The position numbers and the translations under genes are program-made. Source: Streptomyces sp. XM4193 (GTDB lineage: Bacteria; Actinomycetota; Actinomycetes; Streptomycetales; Streptomycetaceae). From it: a stretch of 64,000 nucleotides of DNA. This document shows, in pieces, positions 28,599 through 37,505 of the stretch (positions are counted from its first letter, which is position 1; each line of letters opens with the position of its first letter). Below the pieces are notes generated by a model. That model was not told the origin of the DNA, did no database searches, and was given only the letters and a program-made list of their open reading frames with translations. The stretch is taken from assembly GCF_023072595.1 (NCBI RefSeq), contig NZ_JALLGK010000006.1:186001-250000 (forward strand), in the 5' to 3' direction.

Positions 28599-31265
28599 TC
28601 ACGCGACCTCGGCCACCTGACGCTCGACGGCGGCCAGCGCCTCGTCGACCGCGGCCGGGTCCTGCCCGCCGCCCTGGGCGACGTCGGGCTTGCCGCCGCC
28701 TCCGCCGCCGAGGGTCTTCGCCGCGACGCGCACCAGATCGCCGGCCTTCAGTCCGCGCTCACGAGCGGCCTCGTTGGTCGCGACGACGGTGAGCGGACGG
28801 TCCTTGACCACGGTGAAGAGAGCCACCACCGCTGCCCGGTCGCCCGCGATACGGCCGCGCACGTCCAGTACGAGCTTGCGCAGGTCGTCGGCGCTGGTGC
28901 CGTCGGGCACCCGCCCGGAGGCCAGCGCGACGCCCTTGACGTCCTTGGCCTGCTCCACGAAGGAACCGGCGGCCTGGAGCACCTTCTCGGCACGCAGCCG
29001 GTCGATCTCCTTCTCCGCCTCGCGCAGCCGCGTGATCATCCCCGAGACGCGCTCGGGAAGCTCGTCGCTGCGGCCCTTGACCAGCTCGGTGAGCTGGGAG
29101 ACGACGGTGTGCTCCTTGGCGAGGAACTTGTAGGCGTCGGCGCCCACCAGCGCCTCCACCCGGCGCACGCCGGAGCCGATGGAGGACTCGCCCAGCAGCT
29201 TGACCAGACCGAGCTGCGAGGTGTTCGAGACGTGGGTGCCGGCGCACAGCTCCTTGGAGAAGTCGCCGATGGTCACGACGCGGACCTGCTCGCCGTACTT
29301 CTCGCCGAACTCCGCGATGGCGCCCTGCTTCTTGGCCTCGTCCAGCGTCATGACCTCGGCCTGCACGTCCAGATCGCCGCTGAGCACCTCGTTGATCCGC
29401 TGCTCGACGTCGAGCAGCACCGAGCCGGGCACGGCCGTCGGCGAACCGAAGTCGAACCGGAAGCGGCCCGGGGAGTTCTCCGAGCCGGCCTGGGCGGCGG
29501 TGGGGCCCAGCGCGTCGCGCAGCGCCTGGTGGGTGAGGTGGGTGGCGCTGTGCGCGCGGGCCACCGCCCGGCGGCGGCCGACGTCGATGGCGCAGTGCAC
29601 CTGCGCGCCGACCGTCACCTCGCCGACCTGGACCACGCCCTTGTGCACGCTGACGCCCGGCACCGGACGCTGTACGTCCCGCACCTCCACGACAGCCCCG
29701 CCGGTCAGCCTGATCCGGCCGGTGTCGGCGAGCTGGCCGCCGCCCTCGGCGTAGAACGGGGTGCGGTCCAGGACCACTTCGACCTCGTCGCCCTCGTGGG
29801 CGGCCGGCGAGGAGGCCCCGCCCACGAGCAGGCCGACGATGCTGGCCTCGCCCTCGGTGTGGGTGTAACCGGTGAAGTCGGTGGCGCCGGCCGCGTCGGC
29901 GACCTCGCGGTAGGCGGAGAGGTCGGCGTGGCCGGTCTTCTTGGAGCGCGCGTCGGCCTTGGCCCGCTCGCGCTGCTCCTTCATCAGCCGGCGGAAGCCC
30001 TCCTCGTCGACGCTGAGCCCCTGCTCGGCCGCCATCTCCAGGGTGAGGTCGATGGGGAAGCCCCAGGTGTCGTGCAGCAGGAACGCCTGGTCGCCGGCGA
30101 GCACCCGACCGCCGGACGCCTTGGTCTCGGTGACGGCGGTGTCCAGGATGTTGGTGCCGGCCCGCAACGTCTTGAGGAACGCGACCTCCTCGGCCTGCGC
30201 CACCGTGGAGATCCGCTCCCGGTCGGTGACCAGCTCGGGGTACTGCTCCCCCATCGTGCCGATCACGGTGTCGACCAGGGTCTGCACGACCGGCTCCTGC
30301 GAGCCGAGGATGCGCATGTTGCGGATGGCGCGGCGCATGATGCGGCGCAGCACGTAGCCGCGGCCCTCGTTGCCGGGGGTGACACCGTCCCCGATGAGCA
30401 TGACCGAGGTGCGCAGATGGTCGGCGACCACCCGCAGCGAGACGTCGCCGTCGTCGCTCGCGCCGTAGCGGACACCGGTGAGCTCGGTGGCGCGGTCGAT
30501 GACCACGCGCAGGGTGTCGGTCTCGTACATGTTCCGCACGCCCTGGAGGATCATCGCCAGTCGCTCCAGGCCGAGCCCGGTGTCGATGTTCTGGGCGGGC
30601 AGGTCGCCGAGGATCGGGTAGTCCTTGCCGGAGCCGGCGCCGCGCTCGTACTGCATGAAGACCAGGTTCCAGATCTCCACGTAGCGCTCGTCGTTGACGG
30701 CCGGGCCGCCCTCCTCGCCGAACTCCGGACCGCGGTCGTAGTTGATCTCCGAACACGGTCCGCAGGGGCCGGGGACGCCCATGTCCCAGTAGTTGGGGCC
30801 CATGCCCAGGCGCTGGATGCGCTCCGAGGGGACGCCGACCACCTCGCGCCAGATGCGCTCGGCCTCGTCGTCCTTCTCGTAGACGGTGATCCAGAGCTTC
30901 TCCGGGTCGAGGCCGTAACCCCCCTCGGCCACCGGGGAGGTGAGCAGCTCCCAGGCCAGGGTGATGGCGCCTTCCTTGAAGTAGTCGCCGAAGGAGAAGT
31001 TCCCGCACATCTGGAAGAACGTGCCGTGCCTGGTGGTCTTGCCGACCTCTTCGATGTCCGGTGTGCGCACGCACTTCTGCACGCTGGTCGCCCGCGCGAA
31101 CGGCGGCTTCACGTCGCCGAGGAAGTAGGGCTTGAACGGCACCATGCCGGCCGGGATGAGCAGCAGCGTCGGGTCGTCGGCGATCAGCGACGCGGAGGGC
31201 ACGGCCGTGTGTCCGCGCTCCTCGAAGAAGCTCAGCCAGCGGCGACGGATTTCAGCCGACTCCAT
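28599..31265 (-). CDS. alaS: Alanyl-tRNA synthetase
   Basis: Charges tRNA-Ala; 888 residues, full length. Catalytic class II core (RRRWLSFFEERGHTAVPSAS, GMVPFKPYFLGDVKPP). The editing domain has the zinc/hydrolytic motif ARAHSATHLTHQALRDAL and the distal CAGTHVSNTSQLG. A C-Ala domain ends with a glycine run (TLGGGGGGKPDVAQGGG) that binds the tRNA elbow. The start ATG at 31265 shares its first base with the stop of the preceding small gene. No T-box leader is visible upstream. Confidence 0.97.
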   Translation of the reverse strand: MESAEIRRRWLSFFEERGHTAVPSASLIADDPTLLLIPAGMVPFKPYFLGDVKPPFARATSVQKCVRTPDIEEVGKTTRHGTFFQMCGNFSFGDYFKEGAITLAWELLTSPVAEGGYGLDPEKLWITVYEKDDEAERIWREVVGVPSERIQRLGMGPNYWDMGVPGPCGPCSEINYDRGPEFGEEGGPAVNDERYVEIWNLVFMQYERGAGSGKDYPILGDLPAQNIDTGLGLERLAMILQGVRNMYETDTLRVVIDRATELTGVRYGASDDGDVSLRVVADHLRTSVMLIGDGVTPGNEGRGYVLRRIMRRAIRNMRILGSQEPVVQTLVDTVIGTMGEQYPELVTDRERISTVAQAEEVAFLKTLRAGTNILDTAVTETKASGGRVLAGDQAFLLHDTWGFPIDLTLEMAAEQGLSVDEEGFRRLMKEQRERAKADARSKKTGHADLSAYREVADAAGATDFTGYTHTEGEASIVGLLVGGASSPAAHEGDEVEVVLDRTPFYAEGGGQLADTGRIRLTGGAVVEVRDVQRPVPGVSVHKGVVQVGEVTVGAQVHCAIDVGRRRAVARAHSATHLTHQALRDALGPTAAQAGSENSPGRFRFDFGSPTAVPGSVLLDVEQRINEVLSGDLDVQAEVMTLDEAKKQGAIAEFGEKYGEQVRVVTIGDFSKELCAGTHVSNTSQLGLVKLLGESSIGSGVRRVEALVGADAYKFLAKEHTVVSQLTELVKGRSDELPERVSGMITRLREAEKEIDRLRAEKVLQAAGSFVEQAKDVKGVALASGRVPDGTSADDLRKLVLDVRGRIAGDRAAVVALFTVVKDRPLTVVATNEAARERGLKAGDLVRVAAKTLGGGGGGKPDVAQGGGQDPAAVDEALAAVERQVAEVA

Positions 31266-31618
31266 CAGAGGTCCTCTTTCCCTGTCCTGCGGTGTCCGTT
31301 GGTGCGGTTCGTGTGGGCGCCGGGTGCCGGTCCCAGCTGGGCGCGCTTCCCGCCGCCCGGCAGTTGACGGATCGTCACCGGCTCGTTCGGGTCGGCGGTC
31401 AGACCGAGTGCGTCGTTGAGCTCCTCCTCGCGGCGCGCCATCTGGTGGCGCACGTCGACGGCGAACTCCCGGACCCGGTGGCCGGTTTCGAGCGCCTTGT
31501 CCGCGGCGCGCGCGGCGAGCGACTCGGGGGTGAGGCTGCGCAGCTTGCGGTTGACCTTGGTGGTGGCGTACACGCCCGCGGCGGCACCTGCGCTGAACCA
31601 GAAAGCTCGACGGAACAT
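31265..31618 (-). CDS. Small membrane-associated protein (DUF6167-like)
   Basis: 117 residues from ATG at 31618. One hydrophobic N-terminal segment (FRRAFWFSAGAAAGVYATTK) is followed by a helical, charged region (LAARAADKALETGHRVREF) and a disordered tail. No catalytic motif. It sits between a DUF948 gene (9 bp away) and alaS (one-base overlap), an arrangement typical of streptomycetes. The family name is from memory of similar proteins, so treat it as tentative. Function unknown. Confidence 0.85.
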   Translation of the reverse strand: MFRRAFWFSAGAAAGVYATTKVNRKLRSLTPESLAARAADKALETGHRVREFAVDVRHQMARREEELNDALGLTADPNEPVTIRQLPGGGKRAQLGPAPGAHTNRTNGHRRTGKEDL

Positions 31619-31626
31619 CGCTGTCG

Positions 31627-32067
31627 TCAGTCCTTTCCACCGCGCCGCCGCCGACCGCCTCTGGCGAACGGCACGGCGGCACCCGGCACTACGGTCACTC
31701 GGCGCCGCTTCTGCGGCTCGGTCCTGCGCGCACCCAGGGCTCGGCGCACGCCGTAGCCAAAGGCGGCGACCTTCACCAGCGGGCCGCCGAAGGTCGTGGA
31801 GACGGTGGAGGAGAGTGCGGAGGCGTTGGAGGTGACCTCCTGGACGTCGGTGGCGATGGCGTCCACCTTCTCCAACTGCGTCTGGGCGCTGCGCACCGTC
31901 TGCGACGCCTCCCCCAGCAGCGGAACGGCCTTCTCGGTGACGTCCGCCACCAGCTTGGTCGCCGCTCTGAGCGTCTGCGCGAGCCTCACCAGTGCGACGG
32001 CGAGGAACGACACGAGAATCGCCCAGAAGACAGCCACGAGGATGCCGGCCACCTCTCCACCGGACAC
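31627..32067 (-). CDS. DUF948 single-pass membrane protein
   Basis: 146 residues from GTG at 32067. An N-terminal membrane helix (GGEVAGILVAVFWAILVSFL) precedes a long amphipathic, coiled-coil-like segment (TLRAATKLVADVTEKAVPLL... QTQLEKVDAIATDVQEVTS), the DUF948 pattern, and a basic C-terminus. Proteins of this type resemble methyl-accepting or general-stress membrane proteins, but their role is not known. First gene of the alaS cluster as far as I can see. Confidence 0.85.
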   Translation of the reverse strand: MSGGEVAGILVAVFWAILVSFLAVALVRLAQTLRAATKLVADVTEKAVPLLGEASQTVRSAQTQLEKVDAIATDVQEVTSNASALSSTVSTTFGGPLVKVAAFGYGVRRALGARRTEPQKRRRVTVVPGAAVPFARGGRRRRGGKD

Positions 32068-32402
32068 GCTGCACCGCTTCCCTTGATCGGTATGGGTTCG
32101 GCCGCCTCCCCGACCCGGGTACGCGCGGCAGGCCACGACCCTATCGCGCGGCGGTGACAGCGACGGACCGGATGAGCCGCGGACCGGAAGTCGGGCTTCG
32201 CCGCGGAAGCCGAGCCGTGCCCCGGGAGTTGGGCCGCACCCCCGGGAAGGCGAGTCGCACCCCGGCCCTGCCGGAGTCGAACCCGATCCGCCCCAGCGGA
32301 CCCGCCCCTGCCCCGGGGAACGCAAACGCCCTCCGCCGCGGCCGGGGCCGACGGGCGGAGGGCGTCACCGATCACGGGACGGGCGGAACCCGTCCCGGAC
32401 GA
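32068..32402. other. Intergenic region rpsD-DUF948 gene
   Basis: 335 bp. It holds the rpsD terminator (32376-32396) and, on the minus strand near 32136-32145, a possible -10 box (TAGGGT) for the DUF948-alaS transcript without a clear -35. No gene seen. Confidence 0.5.
32376..32396 (-). terminator. rpsD terminator
   Basis: Perfect 8-bp stem GGGACGGG / CCCGTCCC with a 5-nt loop, six bases after the rpsD stop. Confidence 0.7.
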
Positions 32403-33014
32403 TCAGCGGGCGTAGTACTCGACGACGAGCTGCTCGTCGCAGATGACCGGGATCTCCTTGCGGTTGGGGTCCCGGTCCATGCGGAACGCCAGCGCCTGGA
32501 GGTTGACCTCCAGGTAGCGCGGGGTCTCGCCCTCACCCGCGTAGCCACCCTCGCGGGCGACCAGGAACGGGTGCTTGGCGCGGCTGCGCTCGCGCACCGA
32601 CACGACGTCGTCCGGACGGACGCGGAAGGACGGCTTGTCGACCTTGCGGTTGTTCACCGCGATGTGGCCGTGGACCACCATCTGGCGGGCCTGGTAGATC
32701 GTGCGGGCCAGGCCGGACCGCAGGACGAGCGCGTCCAGACGGCGCTCAAGCTCGATGATCAGGGCCTCGCCCGTCTTGCCGTCGACCTTCCGAGCGCGGT
32801 CGTAGGCACGCACCATCTGGCGCTCGCTGATGTCGTACTGCGCGCGCAGGCGCTGCTTCTCCAGCAGACGGACCTTGTAGTCACTGTTCTGCTTGCGGCC
32901 ACGGCCGTGCTCGCCCGGCGGGTACGGGCGCTGCTCGAAGTACTTGACGGCCTTCGGGGTCAGCGCGATGCCGAGTGCACGCGACTTCTTGACCTTGGGA
33001 CGCGACTGGTTCAC
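32403..33014 (-). CDS. rpsD: 30S ribosomal protein S4
   Basis: Primary 16S rRNA binder and assembly protein; 203 residues from GTG at 33014, with GGAGG ten bases upstream. The S4 RNA-binding domain (ERRLDALVLRSGLARTIYQA, VVHGHIAVNNRKVD) and RPYPPGEHGRGRKQNSDYKV are typical. The N-terminus (NQSRPKVKKSRALGIALTPK) has none of the four zinc-binding cysteines, so this is the zinc-independent type. It is a lone ribosomal gene outside the rpsM-rpsK-rpoA cluster. Its translation start lies only 55 bp from the divergent DUF2470 gene. Confidence 0.97.
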   Translation of the reverse strand: MNQSRPKVKKSRALGIALTPKAVKYFEQRPYPPGEHGRGRKQNSDYKVRLLEKQRLRAQYDISERQMVRAYDRARKVDGKTGEALIIELERRLDALVLRSGLARTIYQARQMVVHGHIAVNNRKVDKPSFRVRPDDVVSVRERSRAKHPFLVAREGGYAGEGETPRYLEVNLQALAFRMDRDPNRKEIPVICDEQLVVEYYAR

Positions 33015-33036
33015 GTTGAACAGTCCTCCGTGTAAG

Positions 33037-33055
33037 TTAGGTGAGGCTTACCTTA
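33037..33055 (+). promoter_or_regulatory. Iron box (DmdR/IdeR-type operator)
   Basis: TTAGGTGAGGCTTACCTTA matches the 19-bp DtxR/IdeR/DmdR iron-box consensus (TTAGGTTAGGCTAACCTAA) at 16 of 19 positions, including both AGGT/ACCT half sites. It lies 14 bp before the DUF2470 start codon and 22 bp before the rpsD start on the other strand, beyond the rpsD Shine-Dalgarno. Confidence 0.8.
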
Positions 33056-33069
33056 GTAGAGGAGAACGC

Positions 33070-33921
33070 ATGTTTCGTCCTGGGAACCCCCTGCCCGGAA
33101 CCGTTCACGATGACCAGGCGTCCCCCCACGTCGAGCAGGGGGAGGGGCAGCCGCGTCCCATGGAAGACCTCCGGCAGCCGTCGGCCGCCGAGCGGGTGCG
33201 CACCCTCGTTGAGTCCAGGGTATCCGCAGCACTGAGCATTCCGGGAATCGAGCCCGACGAACTGGGCTCGGGGGTACCGGAATCGCGCGCTGTGAACACC
33301 GATGGAGACGTCATCCTACTGGTCCCCGCGGACTCCCCCGCAGCCAGGGCCGTCACTCACGCCCAGGACGACGAGGCCACCGCGGTGATGGAGATCACCG
33401 ATGTGGCACCCGTCTCCGTGCCGCACCGGATCCGCGGCCGGGCCTGGGTCGCCGGCTGGCTCACCGCGGTGCGCGGTCCCGCCCTGGGCGAGGCCGCGAA
33501 ACTGCTCGCCGCACACGACCCCACCAGTCCCTCGGCGCACAGTCGGCGCTGGTCGGTGCTGAGGCTCGAGGTGGGCGAGGCGTATGTGGACGATCTGTGG
33601 GGCGAGACGCACATCGAGCCCGAGGACTTCCTCACCGCCGAGGCCGACCCGCTCTGCCGCCACGAGGCCGAACTGCTCCAGCACCTGGCCACGGCCCATC
33701 CCGAACAGGTCGAGCGGCTCCAGCACCTGCTCGGCGAGGACGCCCTGCGCCTGGTCGACCGCAGACGAGCGGTGCCGCTCGCGCTCGACCGCTACGGGAT
33801 GCGGGTGCGCTTCTGCGGACCGCACGACGGCTTCGACGTGCGTTTCGAGTTTCCCGAGCCGGTCCGGGACGTGAGCGGGCTGCGGCGGGAGATGCACCGG
33901 CTCTTCGAAGCCGCGCACTGA
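33070..33921 (+). CDS. DUF2470 (HugZ-like) protein under iron control
   Basis: 283 residues from ATG at 33070, preceded by GAGGAG. The N-terminal 65 residues are low-complexity. The middle part (AVMEITDVAPVSVPHRIRGR, AWVAGWLTAV, WSVLRLEVGEAYVDD) looks like a split beta-barrel. Residues about 195-283 form the DUF2470 domain (CRHEAELLQHLATAHPEQVE ... MRVRFCGPHDGFDVRFEFPE). The same architecture occurs in HugZ-type haem-degrading proteins, and the iron box upstream agrees with a role in haem-iron use. That activity is inferred, and the haem-contact residues are not verified. Confidence 0.88.
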   Translation: MFRPGNPLPGTVHDDQASPHVEQGEGQPRPMEDLRQPSAAERVRTLVESRVSAALSIPGIEPDELGSGVPESRAVNTDGDVILLVPADSPAARAVTHAQDDEATAVMEITDVAPVSVPHRIRGRAWVAGWLTAVRGPALGEAAKLLAAHDPTSPSAHSRRWSVLRLEVGEAYVDDLWGETHIEPEDFLTAEADPLCRHEAELLQHLATAHPEQVERLQHLLGEDALRLVDRRRAVPLALDRYGMRVRFCGPHDGFDVRFEFPEPVRDVSGLRREMHRLFEAAH

Positions 33922-33939
33922 CCGGGCCGGCCGGGACCG

Positions 33940-34020
33940 GGAACCTCGTCGGGACCGGGAGCGGGGCCGGGAACCTCGTAGGGACGGGACCGGGACCGGC
34001 GACGGGACCGGGAGCGGCGC
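33940..34020. repeat. Imperfect GGGACCGGGA-type direct repeats
   Basis: After the DUF2470 stop, the unit GGGACCGGGA recurs in variants, and CCGGGAACCTCGT occurs twice (about 29 bp apart). It is non-coding, between the convergent ends of the DUF2470 and rarA genes. It may only be replication slippage. Confidence 0.5.
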
Positions 34021-34057
34021 GGCGCCGAACTGGCGCCGTCCCGGGGCCGGTTGGGCG

Positions 34058-35425
34058 TCAGCCCGTGCTTTCGCCGCCCTCGCCCCGCAGTCTGGCCCTG
34101 ACCCGCTCCGCGACCTCGGCGTAACGCGCCTCGGCGCCGTACCGCGTGGGCTCGTAGTAGCGGCGGCCGTGCACCTCGGTCGGGGCGTACCGCTGGGCGG
34201 CGATCCCACCCGGTACGTCGTGCGGGTACTGGTAGCCCTCGCCGTGGCCGAGCTTCTGCGCGCCCTTGTAGTGGGTGTCGCGCAGATGCGACGGCACCGC
34301 GCCGGCCAGGCCCGCCCGCACATCCGTGAGCGCGGCGTCGATCGCCCTGATCGCGGCGTTGGACTTCGGTGCGAGCGCCAGCGCGAGGGTCGCCTGCGCC
34401 AGGATGATGCGTGCCTCCGGGAAGCCGACCATGGCCACCGCCTGGGCTGCGGAGACAGCCGTCTGGAGAGCGGTGGGATCGGCCAGGCCGATGTCCTCGC
34501 TCGCGGAGATCATCAGGCGTCTGGCGATGAAGCGCGGGTCCTCGCCCGCCTCCACCATGCGGGCCAGATAGTGCATGGCCGCGTCCGCGTCCGAGCCGCG
34601 GATCGACTTGATCAGCGCACTGGTGACGTCGTAGTGCTGGTCGCCGTCCCGGTCGTACTTGACCGCCGCCCGGTCGACGGCCTCCTCCAGGGTGGCCAGC
34701 GAGATCTCGCTCTCGCCCTTGGCCAGCGCCGATCCGGCACCGGCCTCCAGCGCGGTCAGCGCGCGGCGTGCATCGCCCCCGGCGATGCGCAGGAGGTGGT
34801 CCTCCGCGTCCTTCGGCAGCGCCACGGCGGCGCCGAGCCCGCGCTCCTCGGACACCGCTCGGCGCAGCAGCGCCCGCAGGTCCTCGTCGGTCAGCGGCTC
34901 CAGGGTCAGCAGCAGCGAGCGCGAGAGCAGCGGGGAGATGATCGAGAAGTAGGGGTTCTCCGTGGTCGCCGCGATCAGGGTGACCCAGCGGTTCTCCACG
35001 GCGGGCAGCAGCGAATCCTGCTGCGCCTTGCTGAAGCGGTGGATCTCGTCGAGGAAGAGGACGGTGTCCTTGCTGTACGCGCCCGAGGACCGGCGGGCGC
35101 CCTCGATGACGGCACGGACCTCCTTGACGCCGGCGGTGATCGCCGACAGCTCGACGAAGCGCTTGTCGGTCGCCTTGCTCACGACGTACGCGAGTGTCGT
35201 CTTGCCGGTGCCCGGAGGTCCCCACAGCAGCACCGACGACGAGCCGGCCGGGCCCGCCCCGCCCTCCCCCACCAGGCGGCGCAGCGGTGAACCGGGACGC
35301 AGCAGATGCTGCTGGCCCACCACCTCGTCGAGGACTCGCGGGCGCATACGGACGGCGAGCGGGCTCGCGGAGGGGTCGCGCTCCTGGCGCTCCTCGGCGG
35401 CGGCGGTGAACAGGTCGGGCTCCAC
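34058..35425 (-). CDS. rarA: Replication-associated recombination protein A (RarA/MgsA)
   Basis: AAA+ ATPase of the clamp-loader type that acts at stalled forks; 455 residues from GTG at 35425. Walker A VLLWGPPGTGKTTLAYV, Walker B TVLFLDEIHRFSKAQQD, sensor 1 AATTENPYFSIISPLLSR, and the C-terminal tetramerisation part with LMISASEDIGLADP and THYKGAQKLGHGEGYQYPHD. It has no operon partner. With ruvABC, ruvX, priA and rarA, this window is rich in fork-repair functions. Confidence 0.95.
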   Translation of the reverse strand: MEPDLFTAAAEERQERDPSASPLAVRMRPRVLDEVVGQQHLLRPGSPLRRLVGEGGAGPAGSSSVLLWGPPGTGKTTLAYVVSKATDKRFVELSAITAGVKEVRAVIEGARRSSGAYSKDTVLFLDEIHRFSKAQQDSLLPAVENRWVTLIAATTENPYFSIISPLLSRSLLLTLEPLTDEDLRALLRRAVSEERGLGAAVALPKDAEDHLLRIAGGDARRALTALEAGAGSALAKGESEISLATLEEAVDRAAVKYDRDGDQHYDVTSALIKSIRGSDADAAMHYLARMVEAGEDPRFIARRLMISASEDIGLADPTALQTAVSAAQAVAMVGFPEARIILAQATLALALAPKSNAAIRAIDAALTDVRAGLAGAVPSHLRDTHYKGAQKLGHGEGYQYPHDVPGGIAAQRYAPTEVHGRRYYEPTRYGAEARYAEVAERVRARLRGEGGESTG

Positions 35426-35522
35426 GTCCCCGACCCTAAGTCACCCCACTGACAGCGCGGCCCGCCCCTTGCCCCGCCCCGTCCGCGAGCGGTGTCGGTG
35501 GCCGGGGCCGGGCCGGGACCGG

Positions 35523-36173
35523 TCAGCTGGTCCAGAAGTCCCACCAGTTGGTCAGGATCAGCAGGCCGATGATCCCGGTGTGCAGCACCGGCAGCATCCA
35601 CGGGAACTCCAGCACGATGCTGCGCACGCTCTCCGGGGCCGGGATGAAGCGGTGCCTGAGGTTGTGGGCGAGGGTGAACCAGAACATGAACAGGGTCGCG
35701 ACCCAGGTCAGCGTGCACCACAGGCAGAGCAGGCCGATCTCGTACAGCGACTGGTACATCAGCCAGGTGCAGAAGACGACACCGAAGAGGGTGCCGGCCT
35801 GCAGCCCGAGCCAGAACCACCGCCGGTAGCGGGCGCCCGCCAGCACGCCGACCCCGATGGCGACGACGACCGCGAACGTGACCATGCCGAGCATCGGGTT
35901 GGGGAACCCGAAGGCCTCCGCCTGGTCGCTCTCCATCACGCCCTTGCAGGCGACGATGGGGTTGAGGCTGCAGCCGGGGGTGTGGACCTCGCCCACCAAC
36001 TCGGCCTGCATCAGCCGGAACTTGTCCAGCGTGATCATCCAGGCGGACAGGAGCCCGGCCGCGGCAGTGATGATCAGGATCCAGGCGAAGGGCTTGGTCG
36101 CCGGAACGGCACCCCCCGAACCGTCGTCCAGGCTGCTGCCCGCGGAGCTCTCGGAGGGTGCCGTGGTGGTCAT
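35523..36173 (-). CDS. Vitamin K epoxide reductase family membrane protein
   Basis: 216 residues with an N-terminal tail and about five membrane helices. It carries the VKOR cysteine pairs: C68/C76 in the loop GCSLNPIVACKG and the CxxC active site C150-L-W-C153 in GLLCLWCTLTWVATL. Bacterial VKORs reoxidise DsbA-like proteins and pass electrons to (mena)quinone, so this is the likely disulfide-bond oxidant of the cell surface. No DsbA or thioredoxin gene is adjacent. It stands 61 bp from hisS on the same strand. Confidence 0.93.
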   Translation of the reverse strand: MTTTAPSESSAGSSLDDGSGGAVPATKPFAWILIITAAAGLLSAWMITLDKFRLMQAELVGEVHTPGCSLNPIVACKGVMESDQAEAFGFPNPMLGMVTFAVVVAIGVGVLAGARYRRWFWLGLQAGTLFGVVFCTWLMYQSLYEIGLLCLWCTLTWVATLFMFWFTLAHNLRHRFIPAPESVRSIVLEFPWMLPVLHTGIIGLLILTNWWDFWTS

Positions 36174-36234
36174 GGCGTCGTCATCCCGTCAGGTGGTCGT
36201 GTGTGGCGCTCATTGTGCCTCAACGACCACGACC

Positions 36235-37494
36235 TCAATGGAGTTTCGTCAGCACGTGATCGACTGCCGAATCGAGGGCGACGGCGGTCTGTTCGCCGCT
36301 CTCCAGGTCCTTGAGCTGTACGACGTTCTCGGCGAGGTCGCGCTCACCGAGAACGAGCGCGTAACGGGCGCCGGAGCGGTTCGCGGACTTCATGGCGTTC
36401 TTCATGCCTTTGCCGCCGTACGCGAAGTCGGCCGCCACGCCACCGCGGCGCAGCTCGGTGACCACCGAGAACAGCGACCGCCTGGCCTCCTCGCCGAGCG
36501 GCACCGCGTACACCTCGGTGGTGTCGCCGGCCGGCAGCTCCACGCCCTCGGCGCGCAGCGCGAGCACCGTCCGGTCGACCCCCAGCGCCCAGCCGACCGA
36601 GGGCAGGGCGGGGCCGCCGATCATCTCGGCCAGGCCGTCGTACCGGCCGCCGCCGCCGATCGCGGACTGCGAGCCCAGACCGCCGTGGACGAACTCGAAG
36701 GTCGTACGGGTGTAGTAGTCCAGCCCGCGCACCAGTCGCGGATCGTCGCTGTACTCCACACCGGCCGCCGTCAGCAGCTCGCGCACCTGCTCGTGGTAGC
36801 TCTTGCAGCCCTCGCAGAGGTGGTCGCGCATCAACGGCGCATCGGCCAGCTGCAGTTGGACGCTCTCGCGCTTGTCGTCCAGCACCCGCAGCGGGTTGAT
36901 CTCGATCCGGGCGCGGGTCTCCTCGTCGAGGTCGAGGCCGCGCAGGAAGTCCTGGAGCGCCGCACGGTAGACGGGGCGGCACTCGCGGTCGCCCAGCGAG
37001 TTCAGCAGCAGCGTGAACCGGCGCAGACCCAGCGTGCGGTACGCGTCGGCGGCCAGGATGATCAACTCGGCGTCCAGCGCCGGGTCCTCGGCGCCCAGCG
37101 CCTCCGCGCCGACCTGTGAGAAGTGCCGGTAGCGGCCGGCCTGCGGGCGCTCGTAGCGGTAGTAGGAGCCGGAGTACCACAGCTTCACCGGGAGGGCTCC
37201 GCGGTGCAGGTTCCCCTGGAGTGCGGCGCGCAGCACCGAGGCGGTCCCCTCGGGACGCAGTGCGAGCTCGTCACCGCCCTTGGTGGTGAGGGTGTACATC
37301 TCCTTGGTCACGATGTCGGTGGACTCGCCCACGCCTCGGGCGAACAGCTCCACCTGCTCGAAACCGGGTGTCTCGACGTAGCCGTAACCGGCCCGGCGCA
37401 GCGGTGCGGAGATCGCCTCGCGCACCGCGAGGAACTCGGCGGACTGCGGCGGCAGCAGATCGTAGGTGCCCTTGGGGGCGGAGAAGGTGTTCAC
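36235..37494 (-). CDS. hisS: Histidyl-tRNA synthetase
   Basis: Class II synthetase charging tRNA-His; 419 residues if started at GTG 37494 (NTFSAPKGTYDLLPPQSAEF), which fits the N-terminus of relatives. A GTG at 37509, overlapping the upstream stop, would add five residues. Motif 2 is around YSGSYYRYERPQAGRYRHFS, the histidine A motif appears as VRGLDYYTRTTFE, and GGGGRYDGLAEMIGGP and VDRTVLAL complete the site. It lies downstream of an MBL-fold gene and is probably cotranscribed with it. Confidence 0.95.
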   Translation of the reverse strand: MNTFSAPKGTYDLLPPQSAEFLAVREAISAPLRRAGYGYVETPGFEQVELFARGVGESTDIVTKEMYTLTTKGGDELALRPEGTASVLRAALQGNLHRGALPVKLWYSGSYYRYERPQAGRYRHFSQVGAEALGAEDPALDAELIILAADAYRTLGLRRFTLLLNSLGDRECRPVYRAALQDFLRGLDLDEETRARIEINPLRVLDDKRESVQLQLADAPLMRDHLCEGCKSYHEQVRELLTAAGVEYSDDPRLVRGLDYYTRTTFEFVHGGLGSQSAIGGGGRYDGLAEMIGGPALPSVGWALGVDRTVLALRAEGVELPAGDTTEVYAVPLGEEARRSLFSVVTELRRGGVAADFAYGGKGMKNAMKSANRSGARYALVLGERDLAENVVQLKDLESGEQTAVALDSAVDHVLTKLH

Positions 37495-37505
37495 GGAAGG
37501 TCTCG

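Noticed and set aside
33940..34020. GGGACCGGGA repeats as a regulatory array
   Set aside because: Imperfect, at the convergent ends of two genes, and best explained by slippage.
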